DNA from: Acuticoccus yangtzensis
Lineage (GTDB): Bacteria > Pseudomonadota > Alphaproteobacteria > Rhizobiales > Amorphaceae
Assembly: GCF_001927245.1 (NCBI RefSeq)
Contig: NZ_MJUX01000001.1
Span: forward strand, 744,001 to 808,000
DNA length: 64,000 bases
Direction: 5' to 3'
Below are positions 17,033 through 25,225 of the stretch, in pieces. The notes under the pieces are model-generated. The model was not told the origin of the DNA and searched no databases. It saw only the letters and a program-made list of their open reading frames with translations. Position numbers and translations under genes: made by a program. The stretch's first letter is position 1. The number at the start of each line of letters is the position of its first letter.

Positions 17033-19075
17033 TCAGACCGACTTCATCAGCCTCAGTGAATCGTACACCGCGGCGTGGATGTTGCGGCTCGCGACCGCAT
17101 CCCCGACGCGCCACAAGGTGTAACGCCCGTCCGGATTGCGGGTAACGGTCTGTGCCGCCCCCGCGATCATCTGACCGAGATCGACCTCGCCGCGATTGGT
17201 GGAGCCGTCCTTCAGGTCGAAGTACAGGTCCTCCAGCGGCTGCGTGCCGTTCTCGACGACGATCTGGTCCGCCTCCCGCATCACTTCGCGCTCACCATAC
17301 TCGTCCCAGAAGACGGCGATGAGGCGGTTGCCCTCGCGCCGGATGGCGCTGAGCTTCAGGTTCAGCGTAGTCGTGACACCATGATCCGAGAAAGCTTTGA
17401 AATAAGGCGGGAAGGAGGTGCCTCCGACCTCCGGACCCACGGTTCTCTCCGGGGTGACAATTTGTACGGATGCACCGCTACGGGCGAGAAATTCGGCCGT
17501 CGTGAGGCCTGGGTGTGCGCCATTGTCATCATATAGGATCACCTCTTTCGCCGGCTTGGTCGCGCCGGACAATATGTCCCAGGATGAAGTTGCAAGGTCT
17601 TCGCCTTCCTCCAGGAAGGAGAAGTCGGGCATGCCCCCGGTGGCGACCACCACCACGTCGGGGCCCTCCGCCACGACATCGTCGTGTTCGGCCCAGTGGT
17701 TGTAACGAAAGTCTACGCCCAATCGTTCACATTCGGCAACGCGCCAGTCCACGATGCCGAGAATTTCTTTGCGGCGCTGCAGCCCGGCGGTGAGGCGAAC
17801 CTGTCCGCCCGGCGCGTCCTGCGCCTCGAACACGACCACCTGGTGACCCCGCTCGGCCGCCACGCGCGCCGCCTCCAGCCCGCCCGGCCCGGCGCCGATG
17901 ACGACGACCTTCTTCTTCGGCCCGGCCGACGGCGCAGCATGGTGGGGCATCGTCCCCTCCCGCCCGGTCGCCGCGTTGTGAACACACGACGCCTCACCGG
18001 CATAAATGGAGTCGATGCAGTAGCCCATGCCCACACACGGACGGATCCGCTCCTCGATCCCGGCGCGGATCTTCTCGACGATGTGCGGGTCCGCAATGTG
18101 CGCCCGCGTCATGCCGACGAGGTCCAATTTGCCGCTCTCGATGGCGTGGCGCGCGGTGGCGACGTCCTGGATGCGCGCGGCGTGCATCACGGTCACCTTG
18201 GTGGCGGCGCGCACCTCGCCCGCGAAGTCGAGGTGCGGGGCGGATCGCGCCCCCATCCCCGGAATGACCTTGGACAGCCCCTCTTCGGTGTCGAGGTGGC
18301 CGCGGATGACGTTGATGAAGTCGATCAGGCCGGACGCCACGTAGCCCTGCGCGATTTCAAACCCCTCGGCCTTGCTGATGCCGTTCTTCACGTCCTCGTC
18401 GCACACAAGGCGCAGGCCGAGGATCATGTCCGGGCCGACCCGGTCGCGGATGGCGTTCAGCACCTCGAAGCCGAAGCGCATGCGGTTTTCCAGGCTACCG
18501 CCATAGTCGTCGTCCCGCTTGTTGGTCAGCGGCGACAGGAACTGGTCGAAGAGGTGGCCGTAGGCGGTGATCTCGATGCCGTCGAGCCCGGCCGCCTGCA
18601 CCTTCTCCGCGCCGTCCGCATAGGCGGTGATGACGCGGGAGATGTCCCAATCCTCCATCGCCTTGGGATAGCCGCGGTGGGCCGCCTCGCGCACCGAGGA
18701 CGGCGCCACCAGAGGCAGCCACGACCCGCGCGACCAGTAGGACCGCCGGCCGAGATGGGTGATCTGGATCATCACCGCGGCGCCATGCTCGTGGCTCTCG
18801 TCGGCGAGCTCCTTCAGCCAGCGCACGGACTCGTCCCGCCACAGCTCGATGTTGCCGAAGGACTGCGGCGAATCGGGCGCCACACAGGTGGACCCGCCGA
18901 TCATGGTGAGGCCGATGCCGCCCTTGGCCTTCTCGGTATGGTAGAGCCGGTAACGCTCCTTCGGCAGGCCGCCTTCGGTATAGGCCGGCTCGTGCGCGGT
19001 GGAGATGATCCGGTTCCTGAGCCTCACGCCTTTGAACTGGTAGGGCTCGAGAAGCGGGTCGGCGCGCGTCGTCAT
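17033..19075 (-). CDS. dgcA: DgcA-like FMN/FAD flavoprotein demethylase (TMADH / old yellow enzyme family)
   Basis: 680 residues. The N-terminal 360 residues form an OYE-type FMN barrel (NRIISTAHEPAYTEG, then ITAYGHLFDQFLSP). An Fe-S segment PCVGMGYC...SCVHNAA follows. The C-terminal half is a dinucleotide-binding domain with GAGPGGLEAARVAAERG. In Pseudomonas DgcA demethylates dimethylglycine to sarcosine, and the closely related StcD acts on N-methylproline. Position downstream of GbcA/GbcB-like genes and near soxBDAG favours dimethylglycine. The second Cys of the C-x2-C-x2-C set seen in trimethylamine dehydrogenase is Met here. No dgcB is adjacent. Confidence 0.82.
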   Translation of the reverse strand: MTTRADPLLEPYQFKGVRLRNRIISTAHEPAYTEGGLPKERYRLYHTEKAKGGIGLTMIGGSTCVAPDSPQSFGNIELWRDESVRWLKELADESHEHGAAVMIQITHLGRRSYWSRGSWLPLVAPSSVREAAHRGYPKAMEDWDISRVITAYADGAEKVQAAGLDGIEITAYGHLFDQFLSPLTNKRDDDYGGSLENRMRFGFEVLNAIRDRVGPDMILGLRLVCDEDVKNGISKAEGFEIAQGYVASGLIDFINVIRGHLDTEEGLSKVIPGMGARSAPHLDFAGEVRAATKVTVMHAARIQDVATARHAIESGKLDLVGMTRAHIADPHIVEKIRAGIEERIRPCVGMGYCIDSIYAGEASCVHNAATGREGTMPHHAAPSAGPKKKVVVIGAGPGGLEAARVAAERGHQVVVFEAQDAPGGQVRLTAGLQRRKEILGIVDWRVAECERLGVDFRYNHWAEHDDVVAEGPDVVVVATGGMPDFSFLEEGEDLATSSWDILSGATKPAKEVILYDDNGAHPGLTTAEFLARSGASVQIVTPERTVGPEVGGTSFPPYFKAFSDHGVTTTLNLKLSAIRREGNRLIAVFWDEYGEREVMREADQIVVENGTQPLEDLYFDLKDGSTNRGEVDLGQMIAGAAQTVTRNPDGRYTLWRVGDAVASRNIHAAVYDSLRLMKSV

Positions 19076-19101
19076 GAAACTTCCTTTTCCGAGCGGACGG
19101 C

Positions 19102-20154
19102 TCAGCGGTCGAGAACGATGTCAGACAGTGGGCGGCTGGAGCAGGGCAGGATGAGGCCCCGCGCCACCTCACGGTCGCGAATGCCGCCGCCGTGGTTCAT
19201 GTCCACGGAGCCGGAGGTTTTCATGCATTTGCAGGTGCCGCAAACGCCCTTGGCGCAGGACGAGGCCATCGGCACGCCCGCCAGCCGCGCCGCCTGCAGG
19301 ATGGTGAGGCTCTCCGGGCAGTCGAAGTGTTTGCCCGACTTGGCAAAGGTGATGCGATAGAGCGTCCCCTCGGCGGGCACCTCCACGTCCACATCGCCGA
19401 AGTCGAAGCTCTCCTGGTGGTAGCGCGAGTCAGGCACGCCGAGGTCGGCGGTGAGGGCGCGCATCGCCACCATGAAGGGCTCCGGCCCGCAGCACATCAC
19501 CGTGCGCGCGGCGAGATCCGGCACCACGCGGGCGAGGAGGTCGGCGTTGATGCGACCCGTCTCCCCGGCCCACCCCTCTCCGGCCGCCTCCACCACCGGC
19601 ACCACGCGAAGGCGCGGCATGCGGCGAGCGAGGCGGGCGAGATCGTCGGCGGCGATCACGTCCTTAGGCGAGCGGGCCGCGTGCAGGAACACCGCGTCGA
19701 GGTCGAGGCCGATGTCGGCGGCGGTGCGCACGGCCGAAAGCATCGGCGTGATGCCGCTGCCGCCGGATATGAGCGCATAGGGAACGTCCGCCGCCGGGGG
19801 CGAGAAGACGCCCGACGGGCCGAAGGCTTCGATCACCGTTCCGGGGGTCAGCGCCGCATGAAGGTGGCCGGAGAGGACGCCCCCCGGCTTCTTCTTCACG
19901 GTGATGGAGACCGCCCGCTCACCCGCCGCCGATGACGACAGGGTGTAGCATCGTTCCACCGGATCGCCGTCCGGCCCCGGAACGCGGATGGTGATGAACT
20001 GACCCGCGGCGAAGGCGATGCGGCCCCCGTCCTCGGGGGCCAGCAGGAAGCTGCGGACGTCGTGAGTCTCGTCCCACGCGGCGATGCAGCGCATGCGGGC
20101 CCATCGATCGGTACGCCACTCGGCCCGCGTGGCAGGAAGGCTGAAGGACGACAA
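19102..20154 (-). CDS. gbcB: GbcB-like ferredoxin reductase of the Rieske oxygenase
   Basis: About 350 residues. The FAD-binding domain has RCYTLSSS and the NAD domain has GGSGITPMLS. The C-terminal plant-type 2Fe-2S ferredoxin domain has C300, C305, C308 and C338 (SSCAKGVCGTCKC ... LPCSS). It supplies NADH electrons to the oxygenase encoded just upstream. The start is unclear: a TTG at 20154, two bases after the oxygenase stop, restores the family's N-terminal residues (SSFSLPATRAEW), whereas the first ATG at 20094 (MRCIAAWDETHD) would trim them. No strong Shine-Dalgarno supports either. Operon order is gbcA-gbcB-dgcA. Confidence 0.85.
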   Translation of the reverse strand: MSSFSLPATRAEWRTDRWARMRCIAAWDETHDVRSFLLAPEDGGRIAFAAGQFITIRVPGPDGDPVERCYTLSSSAAGERAVSITVKKKPGGVLSGHLHAALTPGTVIEAFGPSGVFSPPAADVPYALISGGSGITPMLSAVRTAADIGLDLDAVFLHAARSPKDVIAADDLARLARRMPRLRVVPVVEAAGEGWAGETGRINADLLARVVPDLAARTVMCCGPEPFMVAMRALTADLGVPDSRYHQESFDFGDVDVEVPAEGTLYRITFAKSGKHFDCPESLTILQAARLAGVPMASSCAKGVCGTCKCMKTSGSVDMNHGGGIRDREVARGLILPCSSRPLSDIVLDR

Positions 20155-20156
20155 GC

Positions 20157-21437
20157 CTAGTAACCGTTCGCCTGCATCCGTTCGACATACCAGGTCGACC
20201 AGTCGTCCAAGGTGCGCTCGGTGAAGCGCGAATAGGGGCCGGGGCGGTAACCCGCGGACTGGGCGCCCTGGTGGGCGATGCGCACGAGGTCGGCGTCCTC
20301 GCGGTTGGTGTCCACCCACACGGAGATGAGGTTGGCGAGGTCGTAATCCTCGCCCTCCACCGCGTCCTTGTGGACCAGCCACTTGGTGCGCACCAGCGTC
20401 TTGTCCGGCGAAACCGGGATCACCGTGAAGACCACCGCATGGTCGCCCATGAAGTGGTTCCAGCCGTTGGCGGTCCACAGGTGGGTGTCGCCGGTGCCGG
20501 TGGCGACGGCGTCCGACAGCGGAACGCGGCAGGCGGCGCGGGTGTCCAGCGTCTGCGACTCGCCGTGCCCGGCGATGATGAGGCGCTGGGTGCGGAACTG
20601 GGTCGGATGGCCGACGACGTTGTTGATCGCCGCCGAGGGAAGACCGCACGCCTCCCACGCCGACGTCTTCTGCGCATAGGCGGCCGCCAGCGCCTCGGCA
20701 TCGGCGCGCTCGTCGTCGTTCAGCTCCGTCGGGTCGAAGCCGAAGTCTGACGAATGGAAGGACAGCGCCAGTTCCGGGTGGTTGCCCGCGCAGTGGTAGC
20801 ACTCACGATTGTTTTCCATCGTGAGCTTCCAATTGCCGTCCTCGATCAGGTCGGTCTCGTAGGCGATCTTGGTGTTCTTGAGGTCATAGGGGGCGATGCG
20901 CGGCTCCATCGCGGCGGCGAAGTCCTCGATGTCCACCGGCGGATCGTTTGACAGGCACACATAGATGAGCCCGGCGACGTTCCTCATCGCCACCGGCTTG
21001 AGGTGATGCAGCGCCTTGTCGAAATCGATCCCCATGTGAGGGGCGCCGGTCAGTTCGCCGGACAGCTCGTAGGTCCACTGGTGGTAGGGGCAGACGAGCT
21101 TGCCGACGATGGCGCGCCCGGTCGGCACGATCTTCGCGCCGCGGTGGCTGCAGACGTTGTGGAAGGCGCGGATCTCCCCCTCGTCGTCACGCACGAGAAC
21201 GATCGGCGAGGGGCCGATATCCACAGCGTAGACGTCGCCGGCTTCCGGAACGTCCGCCTCGCAGCCGACGACGATCCAATGGCGGTGGAAGATGACGTCC
21301 ATGTCGGCGTCGAACGCGGCCTGGCCGGTGTAGAGCGCGCCCGGCAGCGAAAAGCCCGGCTTCCGCGCCGCCAACAGCGTGAAAAGGTCATCGTCGACGG
21401 GATCGACTGCCCGCCATTGGCGCACGACTTGCTGCAT
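20157..21437 (-). CDS. gbcA: Rieske oxygenase, glycine-betaine monooxygenase type
   Basis: 426 residues from the ATG preceded by AAGGTG at good spacing. The Rieske 2Fe-2S cluster ligands are C96, H98, C116 and H119 (CSHRG ... CPYHQW). The mononuclear iron site is at H215 and H220 in ECYHCAGNHPE. The C-terminal catalytic domain is typical of quaternary-ammonium oxygenases such as GbcA (glycine betaine to dimethylglycine) or Stc2 (stachydrine). The presence of soxBDAG and a GlxA-type regulator nearby points to glycine betaine. It is the first gene of a minus-strand operon and divergent from the LysR gene. Confidence 0.85.
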   Translation of the reverse strand: MQQVVRQWRAVDPVDDDLFTLLAARKPGFSLPGALYTGQAAFDADMDVIFHRHWIVVGCEADVPEAGDVYAVDIGPSPIVLVRDDEGEIRAFHNVCSHRGAKIVPTGRAIVGKLVCPYHQWTYELSGELTGAPHMGIDFDKALHHLKPVAMRNVAGLIYVCLSNDPPVDIEDFAAAMEPRIAPYDLKNTKIAYETDLIEDGNWKLTMENNRECYHCAGNHPELALSFHSSDFGFDPTELNDDERADAEALAAAYAQKTSAWEACGLPSAAINNVVGHPTQFRTQRLIIAGHGESQTLDTRAACRVPLSDAVATGTGDTHLWTANGWNHFMGDHAVVFTVIPVSPDKTLVRTKWLVHKDAVEGEDYDLANLISVWVDTNREDADLVRIAHQGAQSAGYRPGPYSRFTERTLDDWSTWYVERMQANGY

Positions 21438-21496
21438 TAACAAGCACCTTCCGATCTACTTGGCGACGCACATCGCGCGTCGCAACGCCAAGTATT

Positions 21497-21508
21497 TTGT
21501 CTCGACAA
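21497..21508. promoter_or_regulatory. candidate operator palindrome between gbcA-like and lysR genes
   Basis: TTGTC-TC-GACAA is a perfect 5-bp inverted repeat in the 142-base divergent intergenic region, in an AT-rich patch. LysR or GlxA-type binding is possible. No experimental or comparative support was available. Confidence 0.35.
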
Positions 21509-21579
21509 GCGCGTTCCGCAATCCGATAAAAAATCGCGTTTCGCATGAGGTGGAGTTATGGGTTTGCAGGGCCGGTGAA

Positions 21580-22491
21580 ATGTCACGCTTAAGACGGAGC
21601 GTCCCGTCGCTCGGCGCCCTCGCCGCGTTCGAGGCGGCGGCTCGTCTCGGCGGGTTCACCAAGGCCGCCGGCGAACTCGGCGTGACCCAGGCCGCCATCT
21701 CGCGCCAGATCCGCGTGCTGGAGACCGACCTTGGCAAGCCCTTGTTCGTGCGGGGAAACCGGGTGGTGGAGCTGACCGCGGCCGGCCGCCTCCTCGCCGA
21801 AGCAGTGTCCGAATCCTTCACCCGCATGGCCTCGGCAATCGACGAGATCCGCGAGGGGCGAGACCTCACCACCCTCACCGTCTCCACATCGCTCGCCTTC
21901 TCGCACTTCTGGCTGCTGCCGCGCCTGCCGTCCTTTCGGGTCGCTCACCCTGACGTAAAGTTATCCGTCCTCTCGTCCGACTATGCGGTCGACTTGCGTT
22001 TGGGTGAGGCGGACGTCGCCATCCGCTACGGCAAGCCCCCCTTCAGGGACGGGCACAGCGTCGCATCGCTGCCGGAGATCGCCTATCCGGTCGCAAGCCC
22101 CGCCCTGGTGGAGAGGCTGCCCCATCCGATCACCAGCGACACGCTGAACCACCTGCCGCTGATCGAGGGCGAGCCGCGCGAGCGCCAGTGGCTCTCGTGG
22201 CCCAAATGGTTCGCGCTGGCCGGGATCGACGCCATCCCCCGCCGCGGCATCCTCACCTTCAACCACTATTCGGACGCTGTTTATGCGGCGATCACCGGCG
22301 AGGGTGTGATCCTCGGCTGGCACCGCCTGCTGGAGCGCCCGCTCGGCGACGGGAGGCTCACCCGCGTCGGCGATGTGCAGGTGGAGATCGAGGAGGCGCA
22401 CCATGTGGTGGTCGCCTCGGACAAGCTGGACCTTCCCACCGTCGGCGCCTTCGTCGAGTGGATCACCGCCGGGTTCGACGGCTGCGCCTAA
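21580..22491 (+). CDS. LysR-family transcriptional regulator (GcvA-like)
   Basis: 303 residues from the ATG at MSRLRRSVPSLG. The N-terminal winged helix-turn-helix covers residues 8-67 (FTKAAGELGVTQAAISRQIRV), followed by a LysR substrate-binding domain with the GcvA-type SDYAVDLRLGEADVAIRYG segment. It is divergent from the gbcA-like operon, the usual arrangement for a local regulator. The stop overlaps the end of the convergent GlxA-type gene by four bases. A regulator of betaine-derived one-carbon or glycine metabolism is an inference. Confidence 0.9.
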   Translation: MSRLRRSVPSLGALAAFEAAARLGGFTKAAGELGVTQAAISRQIRVLETDLGKPLFVRGNRVVELTAAGRLLAEAVSESFTRMASAIDEIREGRDLTTLTVSTSLAFSHFWLLPRLPSFRVAHPDVKLSVLSSDYAVDLRLGEADVAIRYGKPPFRDGHSVASLPEIAYPVASPALVERLPHPITSDTLNHLPLIEGEPRERQWLSWPKWFALAGIDAIPRRGILTFNHYSDAVYAAITGEGVILGWHRLLERPLGDGRLTRVGDVQVEIEEAHHVVVASDKLDLPTVGAFVEWITAGFDGCA

Positions 22492-23549
22492 CCGGCCGCC
22501 GGCGCGACCAGTGTGCGCCGCCAAACCTCCGGCGTGACCCCCTCCTCGGCCCGGAACACGCGGATGAGGTGGGACGCATCGGAAAATCCGGTCTCGGCGG
22601 CGATGTCGGTCACCGAGCGCGGGGTGGCCGCCAAGAGCCGCTTGGCCTCGGCAAGCCGCACCCGCCGCGCCGCGTCGTGCGGGGTCAGCCCCAGCGTGGC
22701 GCGGAAATGCCGCTCCAACCTCCTGCGCGAGACGCCGAGCCGCGCTGCCACGTCGCCCACCGCAAGCGGCGCCGCCATCGTCTCGCGCATCAGCCCCAGA
22801 GCGCGGCGCACCAGGGGGTCGGTGGTGCGAAGATCCTCCGGCGCCGGTTGCGGCCGGTCCGCCTCGTGCGCCTCGTCGATGATCATGATGGAGAGGCTCT
22901 TCCTCGCCGCCGCCCGGCCGACATGGCGGTCCACCAGGAACGCCGCCAGATGCGCCGCCGACACCCCGCCCGAGCACGTCAGACGGTCCCTGTCGACCAC
23001 GAAGATGCGGTCCGCCACCGGCTCCAGCCCGTCGAACCGGTCGAGGAAATCGTCGCGGTGAAACCAGGAGACGCAGGCGCGGTAGCCCTGCATCAGCCCC
23101 GCTGCGTGGAGCACGAAGGAGCCGGTGCAGACGCCGACCAGCGGCACCCCCGCCGCCGCAGCGCGCCGCAGGAAGGCGATCGCGGCCGGGTCCAGCCGCT
23201 CCACCTCGTCGATCAGCCCGCCGACGACCACGATGTAGTCGAACATCGCCGGATCGCCGAACCGCGCGTCCGGCGTCACTGCGAGGCCGGAGGAGGAGCG
23301 CACCGGCTCCATCGTCGCCGACAGCACCTGCCAGCGGCACAGCACCGGGCGCGAACGGTCCCCCTCGTCGGCCGCGAGGCGCAAGACGTCGACGAAATTG
23401 GCGAAGGCGCACAAGGTGAAGCGGCGCGTGAGGATGAAGCCGACCGACAGGCGCGGCCCGTCTTTCGCGCCCGCACGGGCGGCGGCCGGTCCGTCACCCT
23501 TGCCAAGCCCGCGCGGTGCCGTTTCCATGGGTGTGCCCGCCGTCGTCAT
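22488..23549 (-). CDS. GlxA-family AraC-type regulator (GbdR-like)
   Basis: 353 residues from the ATG at [10 protein letters not shown]; a second ATG seven codons later is equally possible. The N-terminal DJ-1/PfpI-like domain covers about residues 30-200 and carries [15 protein letters not shown]-terminal AraC helix-turn-helix pair follows ([21 protein letters not shown] and [21 protein letters not shown]). GbdR of Pseudomonas, which activates gbcA, gbcB, dgcA and sox genes in response to betaine or dimethylglycine, has this same architecture. Divergent from soxB with a 127-base promoter region, so it most likely controls the sox operon. Confidence 0.85.
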   Translation of the reverse strand: MTTAGTPMETAPRGLGKGDGPAAARAGAKDGPRLSVGFILTRRFTLCAFANFVDVLRLAADEGDRSRPVLCRWQVLSATMEPVRSSSGLAVTPDARFGDPAMFDYIVVVGGLIDEVERLDPAAIAFLRRAAAAGVPLVGVCTGSFVLHAAGLMQGYRACVSWFHRDDFLDRFDGLEPVADRIFVVDRDRLTCSGGVSAAHLAAFLVDRHVGRAAARKSLSIMIIDEAHEADRPQPAPEDLRTTDPLVRRALGLMRETMAAPLAVGDVAARLGVSRRRLERHFRATLGLTPHDAARRVRLAEAKRLLAATPRSVTDIAAETGFSDASHLIRVFRAEEGVTPEVWRRTLVAPAAG

Positions 23550-23676
23550 GGTGTCGCAAATCGACGATGCCGCCGACGCATTCATTCTGTACGACGCCGC
23601 CGCTTTGGCGCAATGGTCGAGCCTCGCGCGCCGGTCAGTCCGCCACGGTCCCACCGCCCTCACCGCCAGAGCCGTC

Positions 23677-24930
23677 ATGACGCATTTTTCCGCTCTCGAA
23701 CTCCTGAAAAGCGCCGTCACAGGCGACAAGCACTGGACGAAGCAGTGGCCCGAGGCCGAGCCGAAGGAGGAATATGACGTCGTCATCGTCGGCGCCGGCG
23801 GACACGGCCTCGGCGCGGCGCACTATCTCGCCAAGGAGCACGGCATCACCAACGTGGCGGTGATCGACAAGGGCTGGCTCGGCGGCGGCAACACAGGCCG
23901 CAACACCACCATCATCCGCTCCAACTACCTCTACGACGAGTCCGCCCGGCTCTACGACCACGCCGTCGACCTGTGGGAAGGGCTTTCCCAGGACCTCAAC
24001 TACAACGTCATGTTCTCGCGCCGCGGCGTGATGATGCTCGCCCACACGGTCCACGACGTGCAGTCCTTCAAGCGGCACATCCACTCCAACCGCCTCAACG
24101 GGGTCGATAATCGCTGGGTGTCGAAGGAGGAGGCGAAGGCGATCTGCCCGCCGCTGAACATCCGCGCCGACGCGCGCTATCCGGTGCTGGGCGCCGCCTG
24201 GCAGGGCCGCGCCGGCACAGCGCGGCACGACGCGGTCGCCTGGGGCTATGCCCGCTCGGCCTCCTCGCGCGGGGTGGACATCATCCAGAACTGCCCGGTC
24301 ACCGCCATCCGGCGCGGGCCGGACGGTGCGGTGTCGGGCGTCGAGACCGCGAAGGGGTTCATCCGCGCCAGGAAGGTGGCGGTATCGGCGGCGGGCCACA
24401 CCTCGGTGCTGATGGACACGGCCGGCGTCCGCATGCCGCTGGAATCCTACCCCCTCCAGGCGCTGGTGTCGGAGCCGGTGAAGCCGGTCTTCCCGTGCGT
24501 CGTCATGTCCAACACCGTGCACGCCTACATCTCGCAGTCGGACAAGGGCGAACTCGTCATCGGCTCGGGCACCGACCAATATACATCCTACTCCCAGCGC
24601 GGCGGCATGGCGCTGATCGAGCATACGCTGGCCGCCATCGTCGAGATGTTCCCGCAGTTCAGCCGCATGCGGATGCTGCGGCTGTGGGGCGGCATCGTCG
24701 ACGTGACACCGGACCGCTCGCCGATCCTGGGCAAGACGCCGGTGCCGAACCTTTACGTCAATTGCGGCTGGGGCACCGGCGGCTTCAAGGCCACGCCCGG
24801 CTCGGCGCACGTCTTCGCGCACACCATCGCCACCGGCGAGCCGCACGCGATCAACGCCCCCTTCACCCTGGAACGCTTCACCACCGGCCGCCTCATCGAC
24901 GAGGCCGCCGCCGCAGCCGTCGCCCACTGA
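23677..24930 (+). CDS. soxB: sarcosine oxidase subunit beta
   Basis: 417 residues from the ATG at [12 protein letters not shown]; upstream codons run through the divergent promoter. The dinucleotide motif GAGGHG sits at about 39-44 and [14 protein letters not shown] follows, both characteristic of the heterotetrameric enzyme. This subunit holds the flavins and oxidises sarcosine to glycine, with the one-carbon unit passed to tetrahydrofolate. It is the first gene of soxBDAG. Confidence 0.95.
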   Translation: MTHFSALELLKSAVTGDKHWTKQWPEAEPKEEYDVVIVGAGGHGLGAAHYLAKEHGITNVAVIDKGWLGGGNTGRNTTIIRSNYLYDESARLYDHAVDLWEGLSQDLNYNVMFSRRGVMMLAHTVHDVQSFKRHIHSNRLNGVDNRWVSKEEAKAICPPLNIRADARYPVLGAAWQGRAGTARHDAVAWGYARSASSRGVDIIQNCPVTAIRRGPDGAVSGVETAKGFIRARKVAVSAAGHTSVLMDTAGVRMPLESYPLQALVSEPVKPVFPCVVMSNTVHAYISQSDKGELVIGSGTDQYTSYSQRGGMALIEHTLAAIVEMFPQFSRMRMLRLWGGIVDVTPDRSPILGKTPVPNLYVNCGWGTGGFKATPGSAHVFAHTIATGEPHAINAPFTLERFTTGRLIDEAAAAAVAH

Positions 24931-24937
24931 GGCCGCC

Positions 24938-25225
24938 ATGATCCTGATCCACTGCCCCTATTGCGACGAGACGCTGCCGGAGGCCGAATTCACCTACGCC
25001 GGCGAGGCCCACGTCGTCCGCCCCGACCCGTCGGTGAGCGACGAGACGTGGCGCGACTTCCTCTATATCCGCAGCAACCCCAAAGGCCCGCACGCCGAGC
25101 GCTGGCGCCACGCCCACGGCTGCGGGCGCTACTTCAACGCCATCCGCGACACCGTGTCGGACCGGGTGCTGACCACCTACAAGGCCGGCGAATCCAAACC
25201 CGTCCTGCCGGGAGACGTGAAGTGA
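24938..25225 (+). CDS. soxD: sarcosine oxidase subunit delta
   Basis: 95 residues, the usual length. Zinc ligands are visible as C6 and C9 (CPYC) and the H60/C62 pair (AHGCGRYF). This small subunit stabilises the heterotetramer. It follows soxB after seven bases, and its stop overlaps the GTG start of soxA. Confidence 0.95.
   Translation: MILIHCPYCDETLPEAEFTYAGEAHVVRPDPSVSDETWRDFLYIRSNPKGPHAERWRHAHGCGRYFNAIRDTVSDRVLTTYKAGESKPVLPGDVK

Noticed and set aside
16661-17123. Several 60-120 codon frames in the intergenic region before the DgcA-like gene
   Set aside because: Arg/Pro-rich on both strands, mutually overlapping, with no domain, ribosome-binding site or neighbour link.
24961-25221. Extra 87 codons in front of soxA
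   Set aside because: They are an Arg-rich shadow of soxD. The GTG at 25222 overlaps the soxD stop and starts the conserved protein.
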